A stretch of DNA of 64,000 bases from Gymnogyps californianus (GCF_018139145.2 NC_059473.1:4332503-4396502); one strand, 5' to 3'; counted from the first letter of the stretch, positions 47,289 through 59,213 are shown. The notes: generated by a model from the sequence alone, not told the origin. Translations and numbers: made by a program.

Positions 47289-49032
47289 CTAGAAGAGCAG
47301 GGGGGGAAAAAAAGAAAAAAAAAGGCAAAATCAGCAGACTTGGTATTTTACATATATAAAGAGACTTGGTATCAGAACTCTGCTTGTCAGCTGTAGGCTA
47401 ATAGTGGAAAGAAACAGTAAATAAAGGACGCTAAAATAAGAGACGGGGGACAAGACAAGCAGGAGAGAGTGCCATGAAACAGCCACCTCGTTTTCATGGC
47501 TCCATGTGTGTCTGGAGAGAGCTCTCTGGGAGCTGGGCTTTCTTCACAAAGCAGAATCACAACTCCTTGTACTACTACTTCCCAGCACCATTTGATGTTG
47601 GGCTGCATTTACAGAGTCCAGAACTGTTAATTAGAAACGGGAACCATCTCCATCTTCTACCCACCCTACAGATGGGCCGTTATGATGTGAAAACAAATAA
47701 CCTGTTGATGGATGCCACAGAAATATTCAGGTATTGGGCAGTGCAGGCAAGGATCGAGTAGAAAACCATCACCTGTCCCCGAATCTGCCTCCTGAGTAAG
47801 GAAAACTAGACTAAAAGAATAAGCTGTCAAGCATTATGCGCAAGAATTACCTAGGCAACATCATTAACAGTCATCCTGACTGTTAGTCAAAAGGGACAGA
47901 ACGTGCCTGACGCTTTATTAGAAGCAAATGTCGTAATTACTACAACTTGGATTATGTCTTTCTTCCCTGGCCTCCCCGAGGCCGCATCTCCAATTCCCTT
48001 TGGGCATAAACTTGTTGCTCACCCTCTTCAGTTCCCTTTGGGCATAAACTTGTTGCTCACCCTCTTCCAAAAGCAGCACACCCTACATTACCGTACTATC
48101 ACCATTTGCAATCGCAACACGGGGATCGCCACACAGCACGTTAAAACGCCTTGGCTTCGAGACTGCCTACATTAATCATACCTACTCCTTGCCTATCTAC
48201 AACTTCATCAAAGGATTGGGCTCTTAGGCTGAGCTAAAATGCATTATTAGCAAGATGACTAATTATTTTCAAGTCCCTAGACATCTTTCATAGTTATGTC
48301 CAATAACTGTAGTGACACCTATCCGTACGAGAGCGATGCTTATCAGCCCGCGCCCCAAGTCACGTGTTCCTGTTTTCAGAAGTAACTGAAGTGCCCTCTG
48401 CAAGCTCTCTTTCTGTAGTATCCTACAAGAGAGACGCAAAAAACTGCAAGGCTGTTCTGCAAAATGTAACAACACGTGGGCAGCTTTCCAGAAATACATG
48501 AGAACAAGCATGCTGATCATTGGCTACTTGAAATGAAAACCCATGTTTTAAATACACCTTGCCAAACCACTAGGTTAAATATTAAATCCATATCTCTACA
48601 TACATTCTTTTAACCAAAACAAATTTTGTTTTTTTCATCTGACTCCAGCAAGTGAACAGATGCAATTTCTTGCTGTGTTTGAACCAGCATTGAAAGAGGA
48701 AGTCAAATCTCTCCTCTTTTTCAGCCGACCCAGTTTTGAAAAGAAATGATGTGGTACGTGTAACATCATTGCTAAGCTCTGCTCCAGTGGGTGCTAATAG
48801 TAAGTGTCATCGATTCATGGTATGTCCTCCCATCCCTCCCCGACATGAATTGAGCAGAGGAAGCCTGTCACATGCGGCAGCATGGTACAAACCACTATTT
48901 TTGCATTAACATCGATTTTTCTATTAACTTTGGTAAGGAATGTTGATTCGGTTAGAGCAATTCCACTGAAACCATCTCACAAGTGCGACTACATTACTAA
49001 TTTCCAGGAAAGATAAACAGCAAACAACTTAC
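47289..49032 (-). other. PUS10: PUS10 intron
   Basis: The intron holds an exact 36-bp tandem duplication (47,994-48,029 and 48,032-48,067). No exon or named transposable element was recognised. Confidence 0.8.
47994..48067. repeat. 36-bp direct repeat, period 38
   Basis: The sequence from TTCCCTTTGGGCATAAAC to CACCCTCTTC occurs twice, identically, separated by AG. Identity of the copies indicates a recent duplication or an assembly artefact. Confidence 0.97.
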
Positions 49033-49132
49033 TTCTACATCCAACTCCAGAATGTCGGCGGTTCTGTTCAGTAGGGAGCCAATGTTGGGCTTTGTTCTTC
49101 CAAAGTCTCCATGCACAAATTCTTTAATGTAG
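49033..49132 (-). CDS. PUS10: PUS10 coding exon (penultimate)
   Basis: The exon encodes YIKEFVHGDFGRTKPNIGSL followed by LNRTADILELDVE, with a CTAG acceptor and GAA/GTAAGT donor. YIKEFVHGD..RT.P is the conserved C-terminal motif of the PUS10 catalytic domain, where the Arg-Thr-Pro stretch lines the active site in pseudouridine synthases of this type. One base is shared with the previous exon to make Thr. Confidence 0.97.
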
Positions 49133-49781
49133 CTAGAAATACTGGCTAAGGAAAGGTGTATTTTACCGCAAAGAAATCAAAAGGAAAAAAAAGTATGGTG
49201 AAAAATGCTCAAAGCAAAAATAGCGTCTTTTTCTGCTCCTAAGCCAATTTGCACTGAACGTCCCGTTAAGCCCATACCCATCTTTAAAAGACTTCCTAAT
49301 TCTTGGCTTCTGACTCTAACACCAAAACCTGCACTATTGACCTGTATTTTCTGTTGTATTCCAAAGTGAGTGGTGACTTTATGACAAAACTGTGAACTCG
49401 TAAGTAGCAACAATCTACAGGATGCACTGCAGTGCATTAAATACTGCGGAAAAGCTTACTTGCTAAGGTGAAAAGTTTTCAGTTAAATTACAAACAGCTT
49501 AAGTGTATCTTTAACCAGTACGTTTTTATAGCTATCACATACTTTAAAACTATCAGAGTGGTCATCACAAAAACACACACACACACAGGTAGCATTTTTG
49601 AATGAAAGCCTGAATGTGAAATTCTGACATAAAAGCAAACATTATGCAGCAACATATGACTGCAGAAGAGCAGGGATTTAGAAACACCCCAGTGATAAAA
49701 GCAGGAAACTTCTCATTACCCGAATTACTCTAATCAGCAAGCTGTTTCGTAAAGGCATTGTGTAACGGCATCTAAGGATAC
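49133..49781 (-). other. PUS10: PUS10 intron
   Basis: A 649-bp intron with a short (CA)n run near 49,572-49,587. Nothing else recognised. Confidence 0.85.
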
Positions 49782-49924
49782 GTTCCTGCTTGAGTCTTCA
49801 GATGCAGGCGAAAATGATGCTCGTCTATGTACTCAGATTTCATGGTGTGAATGATCCGACATCTTACAGCTAGAGGCCGCCTGTGAAGAACCCGGAGAGG
49901 TGTCTTCTGGTCAAGTTTTAATTC
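49782..49924 (-). CDS. PUS10: PUS10 coding exon
   Basis: The exon encodes ELKLDQKTPLRVLHRRPLAV followed by a segment ending HHFRLHLKTQAGT, with a TAACAG acceptor and GGAAC/GTATCC donor. QKTPLRVLHRRPLAVR is a PUS10 signature: the TP.RVxHRR segment is strongly conserved from archaea to vertebrates and belongs to the catalytic fold. HHFRLHLKTQAGTYIKE continues across the splice. Confidence 0.97.
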
Positions 49925-51130
49925 CTGTTACAAGAGGTAACAAAATAAATGAGGAAGGAAATGTGCAACATACTGCACAGATTGTAGGAGTCATATGTAC
50001 TGTTAACCAACCACATCTTTTTTATATTGTATTATGGTAGTTGAGTAATCTTCTTGAGGCAAGACTAATTTTTTCCATGTTTATCAAAGGAAAAAAGGAC
50101 AGCCATCTCAAAGGCTAAATGAGAAGGCCTCATATGAACACAAACTAATGGAATCACAAATACAGAGGAATAACCTTGAAATCTCCGTAGTCCTTTGCTG
50201 GAATGACTCCAGGATTTAGAAGCTCACAGAAAGCCTCAGGGCAATCAGGGGAAAAAAAAAAAAAAAAAATTTACCCACCCACAACATGCTTTGTCTAAAC
50301 TACAGCCAAGCCCCTAGAAATAAAAGTGAGGGAAAAAAAAACCCAAAGGAGATTAGATCTCGTAACAGTCTTTTAAAAAGTTCATTCCCCACCCCCTTTC
50401 CCAAATGAGATGCAGCAGTTTGAAAGGCAACTTTTCAGGAAGTGAGTGGGCATGCTAAAAAAAAAACCCTTCACGACCGTTGTCTCCCTGAACTGTAATG
50501 GCTCAAGCCCTCGCTTTGAGAATGACTTCATGGCCAAGGCCCATAGAAAATAGTGCAACACAACAAAAACTGAACACGCTTCTCCATCAGCAGCACCTCC
50601 CTCGCCAACATTTGGAGAAAGTTCTCGTTAACACAGCGTGCTTGTTACATCGAGCACTTCGTAAGGCCTCTTTGCATTATTTGCCATAGACACTTCAAAC
50701 TCCTCCTTGCTGCAGCTGTGGAAGAATGGCTTTAGAGCCTGCAGAACAAAAGACCTTCTCTGCTCCTTTCACTTACGCAAAAAACTATCTAAGGTAAAGA
50801 AAGGGGCGCGGGTGCCAGATTTCCTCCTCTCCCATTCACTCCTTTTTATTATTTGGTCTACTGAAAGGTTGACGTTATACAATAAGTTGTTGTCTTGGCT
50901 AACAGCCAGCCAGCTATATTGCTAGCATGACAATGGTGAAGTAAGGAAGGGTGACGAGGGGGAAGGGATGTATCAAAGTCCCTCCAACAAGAGGAACCCT
51001 GATCAAAAAAACAAAACAAAACAAAACAAGCCACAGAGAAAGAGATATGTCCGTGGCTGCATGTATATAAACTCTCCCCTAGGGCACCAGGACAGGTACT
51101 ACATAAATTAGCAAAAAGAGCTACAGCTAC
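49925..51130 (-). other. PUS10: PUS10 intron
   Basis: The intron contains an A-run at 50,252-50,269 and a (CAAAA)n run near 51,008-51,029. No exon or named transposable element recognised. Confidence 0.8.
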
Positions 51131-51248
51131 CTTGATATCATCTAGAAATGCAATATCTTCTTTCTGTATTGCTTTGTCTGTCCATATTAAGGCACTATAG
51201 GTCTTTGTCTTTTCCTCTTCACCTTCCTTCATACGACCAATTGCCTCT
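51131..51248 (-). CDS. PUS10: PUS10 coding exon
   Basis: The exon encodes EAIGRMKEGEEEKTKTYSAL followed by IWTDKAIQKEDIAFLDDIK, with a TTTAG acceptor and AAG/GTAGC donor. KEGEEEKTKTYSALIW is almost identical to human PUS10. It lies in the catalytic domain after the catalytic Asp exon. Confidence 0.97.
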
Positions 51249-51373
51249 CTAAACAAAAGAAATTAATTACTCACATAACATAAGCATAATTATATAACGC
51301 TGTGAGCAAGAACGCTTGCAAAACTCCCAAAGCATCACTTTGAAATCCCTTGCCAGCGATGATAAATACTGAC

Positions 51374-51429
51374 CTGGTGACAAGCTGTAAATCTCGAACC
51401 TGTATTTTGTCTGAAGAGTTATTAATTGT
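51374..51429 (-). CDS. PUS10: PUS10 coding exon
   Basis: The exon encodes TINNSSDKIQVRDLQLVT plus two bases of Arg. The acceptor is CACAG and the donor CCAG/GTCAGT. DKIQVRDLQLVTREAI is conserved in vertebrate PUS10. The first residue is Thr where human has Lys. Confidence 0.96.
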
Positions 51430-51521
51430 CTGTGATATTTAAAAAAGAATCAGTTAGCAAAACTGCTCAGTTAGAGAAGAAACACATGCTTTATGAGTTC
51501 CATGAGGTGCAAATGATTTAC

Positions 51522-51598
51522 CTGCTGAAGTCCCTTCATTTCCTCAGCAGTAAAATGTATTCTACGAGGATTCACAAGCTCAATTGCAAAGGGCCTTC
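51522..51598 (-). CDS. PUS10: PUS10 coding exon
   Basis: The exon encodes the rest of Gly, then RPFAIELVNPRRIHF and TAEEMKGLQQ, with a GCCAG acceptor and CAG/GTAAAT donor. G-RPF-x-x-E follows the catalytic-Asp motif in all PUS10 proteins. The intron to the next exon is only 92 bp. Confidence 0.97.
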
Positions 51599-52537
51599 CT
51601 GGCAACATGCACAGTCATAAAACATAAAAACATGTTGTTCTAAATTAACGTTTGAATTTATGCAGTAAGGTTGGAAGGTGTGAAGCTTGTCTGCTGTTAT
51701 GCAAACAGGGATAGGACTTGCGGGTTTAGGGATGTAGCGTCAGACGGAAGGAAAGAAACAAGGGACTTTTTTTGGCTACTAAACCCCAGTATCAGCAATA
51801 AGTGCAAATTACGACTTCCCAGAAGACATCTTGTACAAGTCTGTGCTAATTAAAAAATAAAATAAGAAAAAAAGTTAATTAGCTTATTTTCTGTCACCTA
51901 CAGCAATGCCCAGGTGCAAGACGATGTTAAATCCCGCTCCCTCAGCTAAACATCTGTTGCAATAGCTGCACTCTCTGCGCTCAGGGCCAGGGATGATCCC
52001 CAGTATAAGCAATGCCAAGAACTACGCTACAAATCAGACAGCAACTGAAACACATCGTTGTTCATTTTTACTTTTTCTTTCCCCTCCTCCTTTGGCTATA
52101 GTAGCTTCAGCATATTGGAAAGCAACTGACCTTTATAAAGGACCCAAGTTCAAAAAGAAAATAAGGCTTCCCCGCTCCCCAGTGACAGTGAGGCAAAGGA
52201 GAAGGACCCAACAGAAAACAAGATAGGAATCAGTCTGACATAAATGGCTTAAAAATAGGAAGTGAATAAAATAAAATACTCCTAACAAGCTGTGCATTTC
52301 CATGCATCTGTGCAGCCAAGGACACTGAAAAAGGGCTCCTCTTTCCGTTGGTTTTATGAAACTGTTCAGTCTTTGGGAATAAATACATAAATATCACTAA
52401 AATGTTTCTGAGATAAAATTTCAAAGCATGCCTAGTCACACACTTATGCACTTTGCATTCAGCAAGATCGATTACGGTAGCTTTGGTTAACCATTTCGTT
52501 TGTTTCTGTGTTTCACAAGGGACGTTCCAAGCCTTAC
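51599..52537 (-). other. PUS10: PUS10 intron
   Basis: A 939-bp intron with no recognisable repeats or exons. Confidence 0.85.
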
Positions 52538-52594
52538 CATTGCCTAGTGTTCTTACATCCACATCTTCTCTTCCAGAGGAAGAAAAATTAAAGC
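52538..52594 (-). CDS. PUS10: PUS10 catalytic-aspartate exon
   Basis: A 57-bp exon encoding FNFSSSGREDVDVRTLGN with split codons at both ends (acceptor TATAG, donor AATG/GTAAGG). The SGREDVDVR.LG motif is the hallmark of PUS10. Counting back from the C-terminus against the 529-residue human protein, the first Asp (codon 52,563-52,565) corresponds to human Asp344, the nucleophile for pseudouridine formation. Its presence argues for an active enzyme. Confidence 0.97.
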
Positions 52595-54343
52595 CTATAA
52601 CAGATTTGAACAAGGCATGTGAGATTTTATTTTACATTTTTAATACTCTCTGCAGCTTTTAAAAGGTGAAAGATTAGCCTTCTAAACTTGTTTGCAACGC
52701 TACTTCAAAGAGCTATCTTTATAAAATGAAGCCTGCACTGTATTTGAACAAATCTGGGATAGTTATTGTTTATTGCATCAGATTCACAAGTTTCTGGAAG
52801 AGCACTCCTAGTTCCTTGGCCTGAATGAGACTGCTACAACCCTGAAAATGTCCGAAAAAAAGCAGTACCATCCTAAAGGAATTCCGCTTATTAATTTTTT
52901 TCATTTCTTATCCAGATAATTCAAGTTTATGAATAAAATCAAACTGAGCTGTCTTCCTCCAAAACACCACTTTTTATCCTGAATATGCCCAATGGTTTCC
53001 AAAGATATCAGAGAAATTTCTGCTAGTCTCACACATCTTGACAAAAGAGGAAGAAAATTCAAGTCCAAACTGAAAAATAACCTCTGTGTATTTGGTTTTT
53101 TTCATCTTTCAAGCTACAAAAATGTACTGTTGGGTATTTAGTTTCTTTCATCGTACCCCTTCCACCTTTAAGCTTTGCCTGAAGGAGGAACGGGGGACCA
53201 AACCCTGCACTAGAGGTAACTTTGCAGCTCTATTCCAAAGGGTCTCTGAAAAACTGATGGTTTCAAATTTTTTTCCTCCATAGGGAACACACAGAGCGCA
53301 TAAAGATTTCCTCGGGTTTTATTATCTCTCATTTCTATGGTCATATTATGGCAACTACATAACCGTGAGAAAATTCTTTCATGGTCATGAAGGTGTATTT
53401 TGGTCACACTACCAGAATTTTCTTAGTTGGGAACGCTCCAGACCCTTAATCACCTTCACAGCCCTTTGCTGAACTCGCTTCGGTATGTCCACGTCTTTCT
53501 TGTACTGGGGAGCCCAGAACTGGACCCAGTACTCCAGATGTGTCTCCCCAGTGCTGAGTAAAAGGCAAGGATCACCTCCCTTGACCTACTGGCAATGGTC
53601 TTTCTGTTCATTTATATCTCTTCTCAACATCACTGCACATGTACTTCTGGTAGCCACCTGTGGTAATTCTGCAAGCTGAAATCAGGTGTTACATAGTACC
53701 TGGCCTAAAGACACGGTTTGAGGAGTTTCCTAGTGTTCAGACTAACATATCTACTGGGAGGAGAGAAGGCAAAAGTAGCTGTTTTTTCCAAACTAATATT
53801 TAATGCAATTTTTCCTTGGGCCTTCTATGTCTCTAATTCCATGTCCAGTAGATGTCAAATGATGGGCAGTGATTATCTCATGTGGATAATCCCTGGATAA
53901 GCATTTAGCTTGTAGAACTTTATGCACTGAAGAAAATAAATCAATCAAGGTAAGAAACATGAAGAGGTCGAAGGCTAGGCAGATATTATGGAACGCTGAT
54001 GGCAAAAACCTTCTCGTTACAAGTCATGTTATGAATTACCAACCGTTAAGAAGTATGGCTAAGCAAAAATACTACCACATAAAACCATAATATTTGCATC
54101 ATCATCAGATCAACTGAGGAGATATTTTAGTAAGATAAAAGACACTGCATAAAACAAAGTGGTCATCTAATTACTCACAGATCATAGCTAAAAAAAGTTT
54201 ACAAGCTTTGACTTGGAAGGACAAGAGAGGGATAAAGAAACATAGTTTTTTTCCATTACACTCCTGTATTGAGTAGCTACTAAGAAAAAATATTCTAGTA
54301 ACGATGAAAAATATATATGGTAAAAGATCTCCTAGATACTTAC
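52595..54343 (-). other. PUS10: PUS10 intron with CR1 fragment
   Basis: The only recognisable content is the CR1 fragment listed at 53,425-53,610. Confidence 0.8.
53425..53610 (-). mobile_element. CR1 LINE fragment
   Basis: On the + strand one reads TTGTACTGGGGAGCCCAGAA, then a stretch with ACTCCAGATG, then GATCACCTCCCTTGACCT-CTGGCAATG. This is the reverse complement of the 3' part of CR1, the main LINE of birds, including GTACTGxGTCCAGTTCTGGG and GTACAAGAAAGAC. The copy is truncated and diverged. Ends are approximate. Confidence 0.85.
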
Positions 54344-54469
54344 TATCTGCTTTGAATTCTGCCATTAGGTGCTCCGAAATCAGTTCTTCCACTGAAGACT
54401 CCAGCTTCCGCTCCCCATCAATAATCCAGGGAGTCTGAGGTAAATTCCTTGAATATTTGTTGTATCTTC
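54344..54469 (-). CDS. PUS10: PUS10 coding exon
   Basis: The exon encodes RYNKYSRNLPQTPWIIDGER followed by KLESSVEELISEHLMAEFKAD, with a TACAG acceptor and GATA/GTAAGT donor. GRYNKYSRNLPQTPW is a conserved motif at the start of the catalytic domain and contributes to tRNA binding in the family. Confidence 0.97.
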
Positions 54470-56581
54470 CTGTAAAAAACAACTATGTTACCTGTAATCA
54501 TTCTAAAGCAATGGAGAAAAGCTCCAGTACTGCACAGCACAACACATTTAACTATCATCGGAGCCTTGTGGAAATAAATTTACAGGCTTAAACTTGTTTT
54601 ATGGCAAGAGCATTACAGCAACGGTATGAAACGCATGCTGCTGCACCTACGAGAGTTTCAGTATCCAAGATGGCCAGCTTAAAGGTAGGCTTGGAGAGCC
54701 TATTGCTGCAGTCATACCTTCAGGTATAACCATAGAAACAAAACTGTATATAGCCTGACACAACCGGGAATAGAACCCAGAGGTTCAAGTGCCTAGTCTG
54801 AGTCAACTTAATTCTGAATGGAAAAAAATTTTTTTTGTAATCGCAGCATGGTCTTGAGCCAGCCTCCCATACACCAAAGCAGTGCTATACATACGCCTGT
54901 CCACCAATGCATACGTGTCCCAAGTACATAAGTTCCCACGCCCTCCTGTCTCAAGTAGTTCAGGTTTCAATCCAAGTTCTGCCATTGTCTGAATGTTTAA
55001 CAAAAGAAACCCAAACTGAAATGCTTTGGCTCATTACAAGGAAAACCATGCGAGCAAAATGTCTCAATAATAAACTAGTACGGATTTCAAGAACCTTGAA
55101 AAGTTGCCATGTAAAGAGATTGCCATCCTCTGACTGATTCCAGTCATAGTCTCGTGTTATGTCACACTAGCATGCCATCTCCCGTGACACGAGGACTGCT
55201 ATAACCAAAGAACAAGCCTGACACGGATGACCAAGATCACCTTTCTTATTGATAGGTTTTATAAGAAGTGAAAATATGCACAAAACAAGGAACTCGTTCA
55301 TAAAGAACAATGAGTAACCCCCCTGCACAAACAAGTTTCAATGTGAAACCTTGCATATAGAAAACAAAAAAAGGAGTTCAAAGTAGCTATGCATATTATA
55401 CCGTGCCTCTCTCGTCTCGATTTTTTTGGTTTTCAGTATCATATTTTCCTATTTCTAACAATGTTTCCTTCTTGCATTTTGATCTGCAGAAAAACCCACA
55501 CAAACAAATGGGGAAACTGACTAATACCGGGTCACTGGGGCAAATAATGAAAGTACTGTGACTAATCATTCAGGAGGCAGCTTCACACTGCTAAATTCTC
55601 TTTCCATAAAATGGAAAAAGGAAAATAATTTTATTCTTTTTTTCTCTCAACTCCCCATTCTAATAATTTTAGCTTTTGATCTGAACAAGAGTGGGTTAAA
55701 AAAAAACAAGGTGTTTCTCGGTTTGACAGCTTCTCCTGAACCCTTAAAAAAAAAGGGGGGGGGGGCAGGGAAGTGATCACTGAACACCAAAGAGAAGGTC
55801 AGGAGGGCAATACCCACTCTGAAACTGTGCTTACAAATTAAGATCCCATCTCATTTAATAATAGCAAAATAACTGCACTGTACTCAATAAATTCTATTCT
55901 GGATTTAATTCTTCAAAAATTAAAGACAACATCCTGCCTAGTTTTGGTTTTTTTTTTTTGTTGGAGCAAGCTATAAACTATAAATCACAAAACCAGTATT
56001 AAATCACATGCAGAAAGCTAACGCTCTGTCTTTCTCTCCATACCGATGAATTCTGATAAAACCATCCGACAAAGCAACTTAAAATAAAACAGTGTGTTTG
56101 GAAAAGGCTAAAAGACACTGGATATCTTGGATTCATGAAAATGTACACCTAACTGTCTGATCAGGAATTAAAAATAAGAAACAGGTACGTATAGAACATC
56201 AACTAGCCTGCTGTGAGAACATTCACTTTTGCATTTTTTCTTTTCGTTTTATGTTCTCCTTTATTCAGGATTTGTACCATCCCTTTAAACAAGTATGCTG
56301 GATTTAAATTGCAGGGTTGTTTTTTTTTTTAAATAATCTGTTTGCATATATTTAAATAAGTGGTTGTTTATTGTCGTGGTTTAACCCCAGTCAGCAACTC
56401 AGCACCACGCAGCCACTTCCCCCTTCCCCCTCCCAGTGGGGTGAGGAGGAGGAAAGAAAAAAAGTAAAACTCGTGGGTTGAGATAAGAACAGTTTAATAA
56501 CTAAAGTAAAATATAATACTAAAAATAGTAATAATGAAATATAATAATAATAATAGTAATGAAAAGGAATATAACAAAGAA

Positions 56582-56596
56582 GGGGGGGGGGGGGGG
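56582..56596. repeat. Poly(G) run inside LTR copy 2
   Basis: About 15 consecutive G on the + strand, absent from LTR copy 1. It is a local expansion. Confidence 0.9.
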
Positions 56597-56712
56597 AGAA
56601 AAAAAACAGTGATGCACAATGCAACTGCTCACCACCCGCTGACCGATGCCCAGTTAGTTCCCGAGCCACGATCCACGCTGCCCGGCCAACTCCCCCCAGT
56701 TTTATATACTGG

Positions 56713-56780
56713 AAATTTGGGGCTCGAACCCACGCCCTTTTTACGTTATTAGCACCACGCTCTAATCAACTGAGCTAACC
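56713..56780 (-). pseudogene. tRNA-Ile(AAU)-derived insert within LTR
   Basis: On the - strand the segment contains GGTTAGCTCAGTTGATTAGA, then GCGTGGTGCTAATAACG, then GTGGGTTCGAGCCCC. These match the D arm, anticodon arm (loop CTAATAA, anticodon AAT) and T arm of eukaryotic tRNA-Ile(AAU). The A box (TAGCTCAGTTG) and B box (GGGTTCGAGCC) are intact, but the acceptor stem and lower anticodon stem no longer pair, so it is not a functional tRNA gene. It is flanked by ACTGG repeats (56,708-56,712 and 56,781-56,785); LTR copy 1 has a single ACTGA there, showing it is an insertion. Confidence 0.85.
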
Positions 56781-58045
56781 ACTGGGCATGACATTCCATG
56801 GTATGGAATACCCCTTTGGCTAGTTCAGGTCAGCTGCCCCGGCTCTGCTCCCTCCCAGCTTCTTGCACACCTGCTTGCTGGCAGAGCATGGGAAACTGAA
56901 AAGTCCTTGGCTTAAGATAAGCGCTACTTAGCAACAACTAAAATATCAGAGTGTTATCAACATCATTCTCACACTAAATCCAAAACACAGCACTGTACCA
57001 GCTACTAAGAAGAGAGTTAACTCTGTCCCAGCCAAAACCAGGACATTTATACACAGGACTGGGGGAAGAGTAGATACTCTTGCAGGTAGGCGATAAGAAA
57101 GTTGAATCATCTCAACTCAGGGACACCACGTGTGTTGCATTACCTGTCTCACCCAATTATTTCAGATGCTGTCTTGGTTTGGAGGGGGGAACTGGAAAGA
57201 GCTAAGCTTTCCAAAATTTAACCTTTATTAATCCCATTAAGATTGGCAGTTTTGGATGGAATACTATGCAGATAAATCCAGATAGTGAAAACCTCCAAAT
57301 CCGAATAAAAATCCAAGCAAGCTAACAGCACTGCCAGGAGCTTATTTAGTGGGGAAGTGCCTTTCCCAAACTACTTGCTCATTATGAGGGGACACAGGAC
57401 AACTGCGAGATTTGCAGGGATAAAGGTTTTCCGAAGGAGAGAGCAAGCTTTGACAACAGGGCAAAATTCTTCGTTTCATAAACTGCTTCTGGATAAGCCC
57501 CCTTAATGAGCAGGGGCACAAAGAAAGTTGTTTTAAATCTTCACATCACCCTGTGTTGTCTCTAGAAGAGAAAACTCTTCCATCTCTCAAAGCAAAAGGA
57601 AAACAACAGCAAGGAAAAGCAGGATCTTCCTAAATATCCAGAAGGGAGGTGTGTGCACACTGGGAGCAGCCAAAGTGACATGTTCCCCTCCTGCAGCTCC
57701 TACCATGGGAACCCTGATACCACTGTCTGCAGCTCCCACTCCTCTTCTATGATATTCCACCACACACTATCTCCAAGTTTAAATTCACAATGTAAGAGCA
57801 GGCAAATAGTTTTGATTTTAGCGTGTTGATCTGTAATTTCTAACTTTTGACAAAATCATGTCTTCAGCAAAGGCAAGTATAATTTCTTCCCCTTTCAAAC
57901 AAGTCCGCTCTTGGACAGAGCTAGATTTGTTTCTTTGCTCCTTATACTTAATTACAGGAATCAACTAATAGCAAGAATCTTCTGGGTCTCGTGGCCAGAA
58001 GTTATGTTTAAGACAACAGAGCAGCAAATAAATGGATCACTTTAC

Positions 58046-58131
58046 CAGCCACAAAAACTGCACCATTATTGCACTGAATTTCCAGAGCCACACAGAGGTT
58101 CTTTGGTGAACTTGGGGGACATGGAAAATGC
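58046..58131 (-). CDS. PUS10: PUS10 coding exon
   Basis: The exon encodes HFPCPPSSPKNLCVALEI followed by QCNNGAVFVAG, with a TACAG acceptor and GCTG/GTAAAG donor. Human has QFPCPPNSPKAICAVLEIECAH.. at this place, so identity is clear though lower than in the catalytic exons. Confidence 0.96.
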
Positions 58132-59213
58132 CTGTATAAAAAAAGATTAAAACATACTAGTAATACCAGAACATGATGGAGCATTACCATAGCAATAATG
58201 GCATGAAAGACGACGACTTCAGTTACACAAAACACAGCTACAGCATAAACTCAGCATTCACATTAAAAGCTGGAACACCAAGAAATGGATAAACATTAAG
58301 CAAATCAAGAAAACCTCATTGCAAATACTTTTGTCAATCTGTCATCAAACATATCAAAGTATAACACTCCAAAGTGTGCTAGTAAGGTGTACCATACTAT
58401 AGCTATAGCAATAATGAAACTAAATACTGCATGAAAACTATCTTCAGGACCTATGACTAAATCTTTGCTGGGAATTAAAGAAAAGAGCTGCAAAGACTTA
58501 GTGCAATTAAGCACAGTGAACTACAGAGAACGTGTCTATTGATGTCTTCCCACTGCTTGTGATTTTTACCATATTACAGCACTTGGTGTTTTCTTAAAAC
58601 TCAACTCCTAATATTTTGGAAATACGGGAAAAAGTCTTTCTTGTAAAGAGAATTTTGCCTTACAAACTCTAAGGTTCAAAATACAGAAGGAAGTTCTACG
58701 ATTTCTAAATCTCTTCTGTGGTTTTGGGGATGTACATAAAGATTTTTGAATGTAAATGACTGGCAATACTACAACAAACTGTTTTCACTTCTAACCGTTC
58801 TAAATCCCCTGCCAGCCCAGAGATCTGCAGTGACGTACTGCCGAAAGCACAGAGCAGAACTGCAGCTCTCTGACCCATGGTTTCTCCCCTGTGCTGCTCC
58901 CGAGATAATCAACCAACAAAGCACTTCTACTAATGGAAAAAAGACCATCATGTGTGTCATGTCCAGTTTTCCATCCTCTGTGGCTTAACTCAAGCATTTT
59001 AAGATTACTCCTTAATTAAAAGATCTGGAATGACATTCTATTACCAGAAGAACAGAAAACACCACACATTTTAACCAGTAAACTAGCAGAATTTAAACAA
59101 TTAAAAGTTCTATTATAGACATCTTACCACTACTTACCCACCTAATATTTTCCTCTCCATCCTAATTCTATACAAAAGCACAATACTAAGAACTAGTTTC
59201 AGTATATACTTAC
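58132..59213 (-). other. PUS10: PUS10 intron
   Basis: A 1.1-kb AT-rich intron; nothing recognisable. Confidence 0.85.

Larger units (their letters stand above)
56372..57045 (-). mobile_element. Solo LTR of an avian endogenous retrovirus (copy 2, 5-bp target duplication)
   Basis: The element starts TGTCGTGGTTTAACCCC and ends AACCAGGACA on the + strand and is flanked by perfect 5-bp duplications TTTAT (56,367-56,371 and 57,046-57,050). Read on the - strand, U3 starts TGTCCTGGTTTTGGC, a TATAAAA box lies at 56,706-56,700, and an ATTAAA signal follows near the end. A 5-bp duplication fits ERVL-type elements. There is no internal coding region, so it arose by recombination between LTRs. It has the same orientation as PUS10. 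Compared with copy 1, it carries a 73-bp insert at the TATA box. Confidence 0.92.
54470..58045 (-). other. PUS10: PUS10 intron with solo LTR
   Basis: The intron contains a solo LTR at 56,372-57,045 with a tRNA-like insert, a G-run near 55,757-55,766, a T-run near 55,950 and a short sequence near 54,765-54,790 (GGGAATAGAACCCAGAGG) that recalls the T-arm end of an ancient tRNA-derived SINE. No additional exon was seen. Confidence 0.8.

Noticed and set aside
56713..56780. Functional tRNA-Ile gene
   Set aside because: The acceptor stem and part of the anticodon stem do not pair, and there is no pol III terminator directly after. It is a derived copy.
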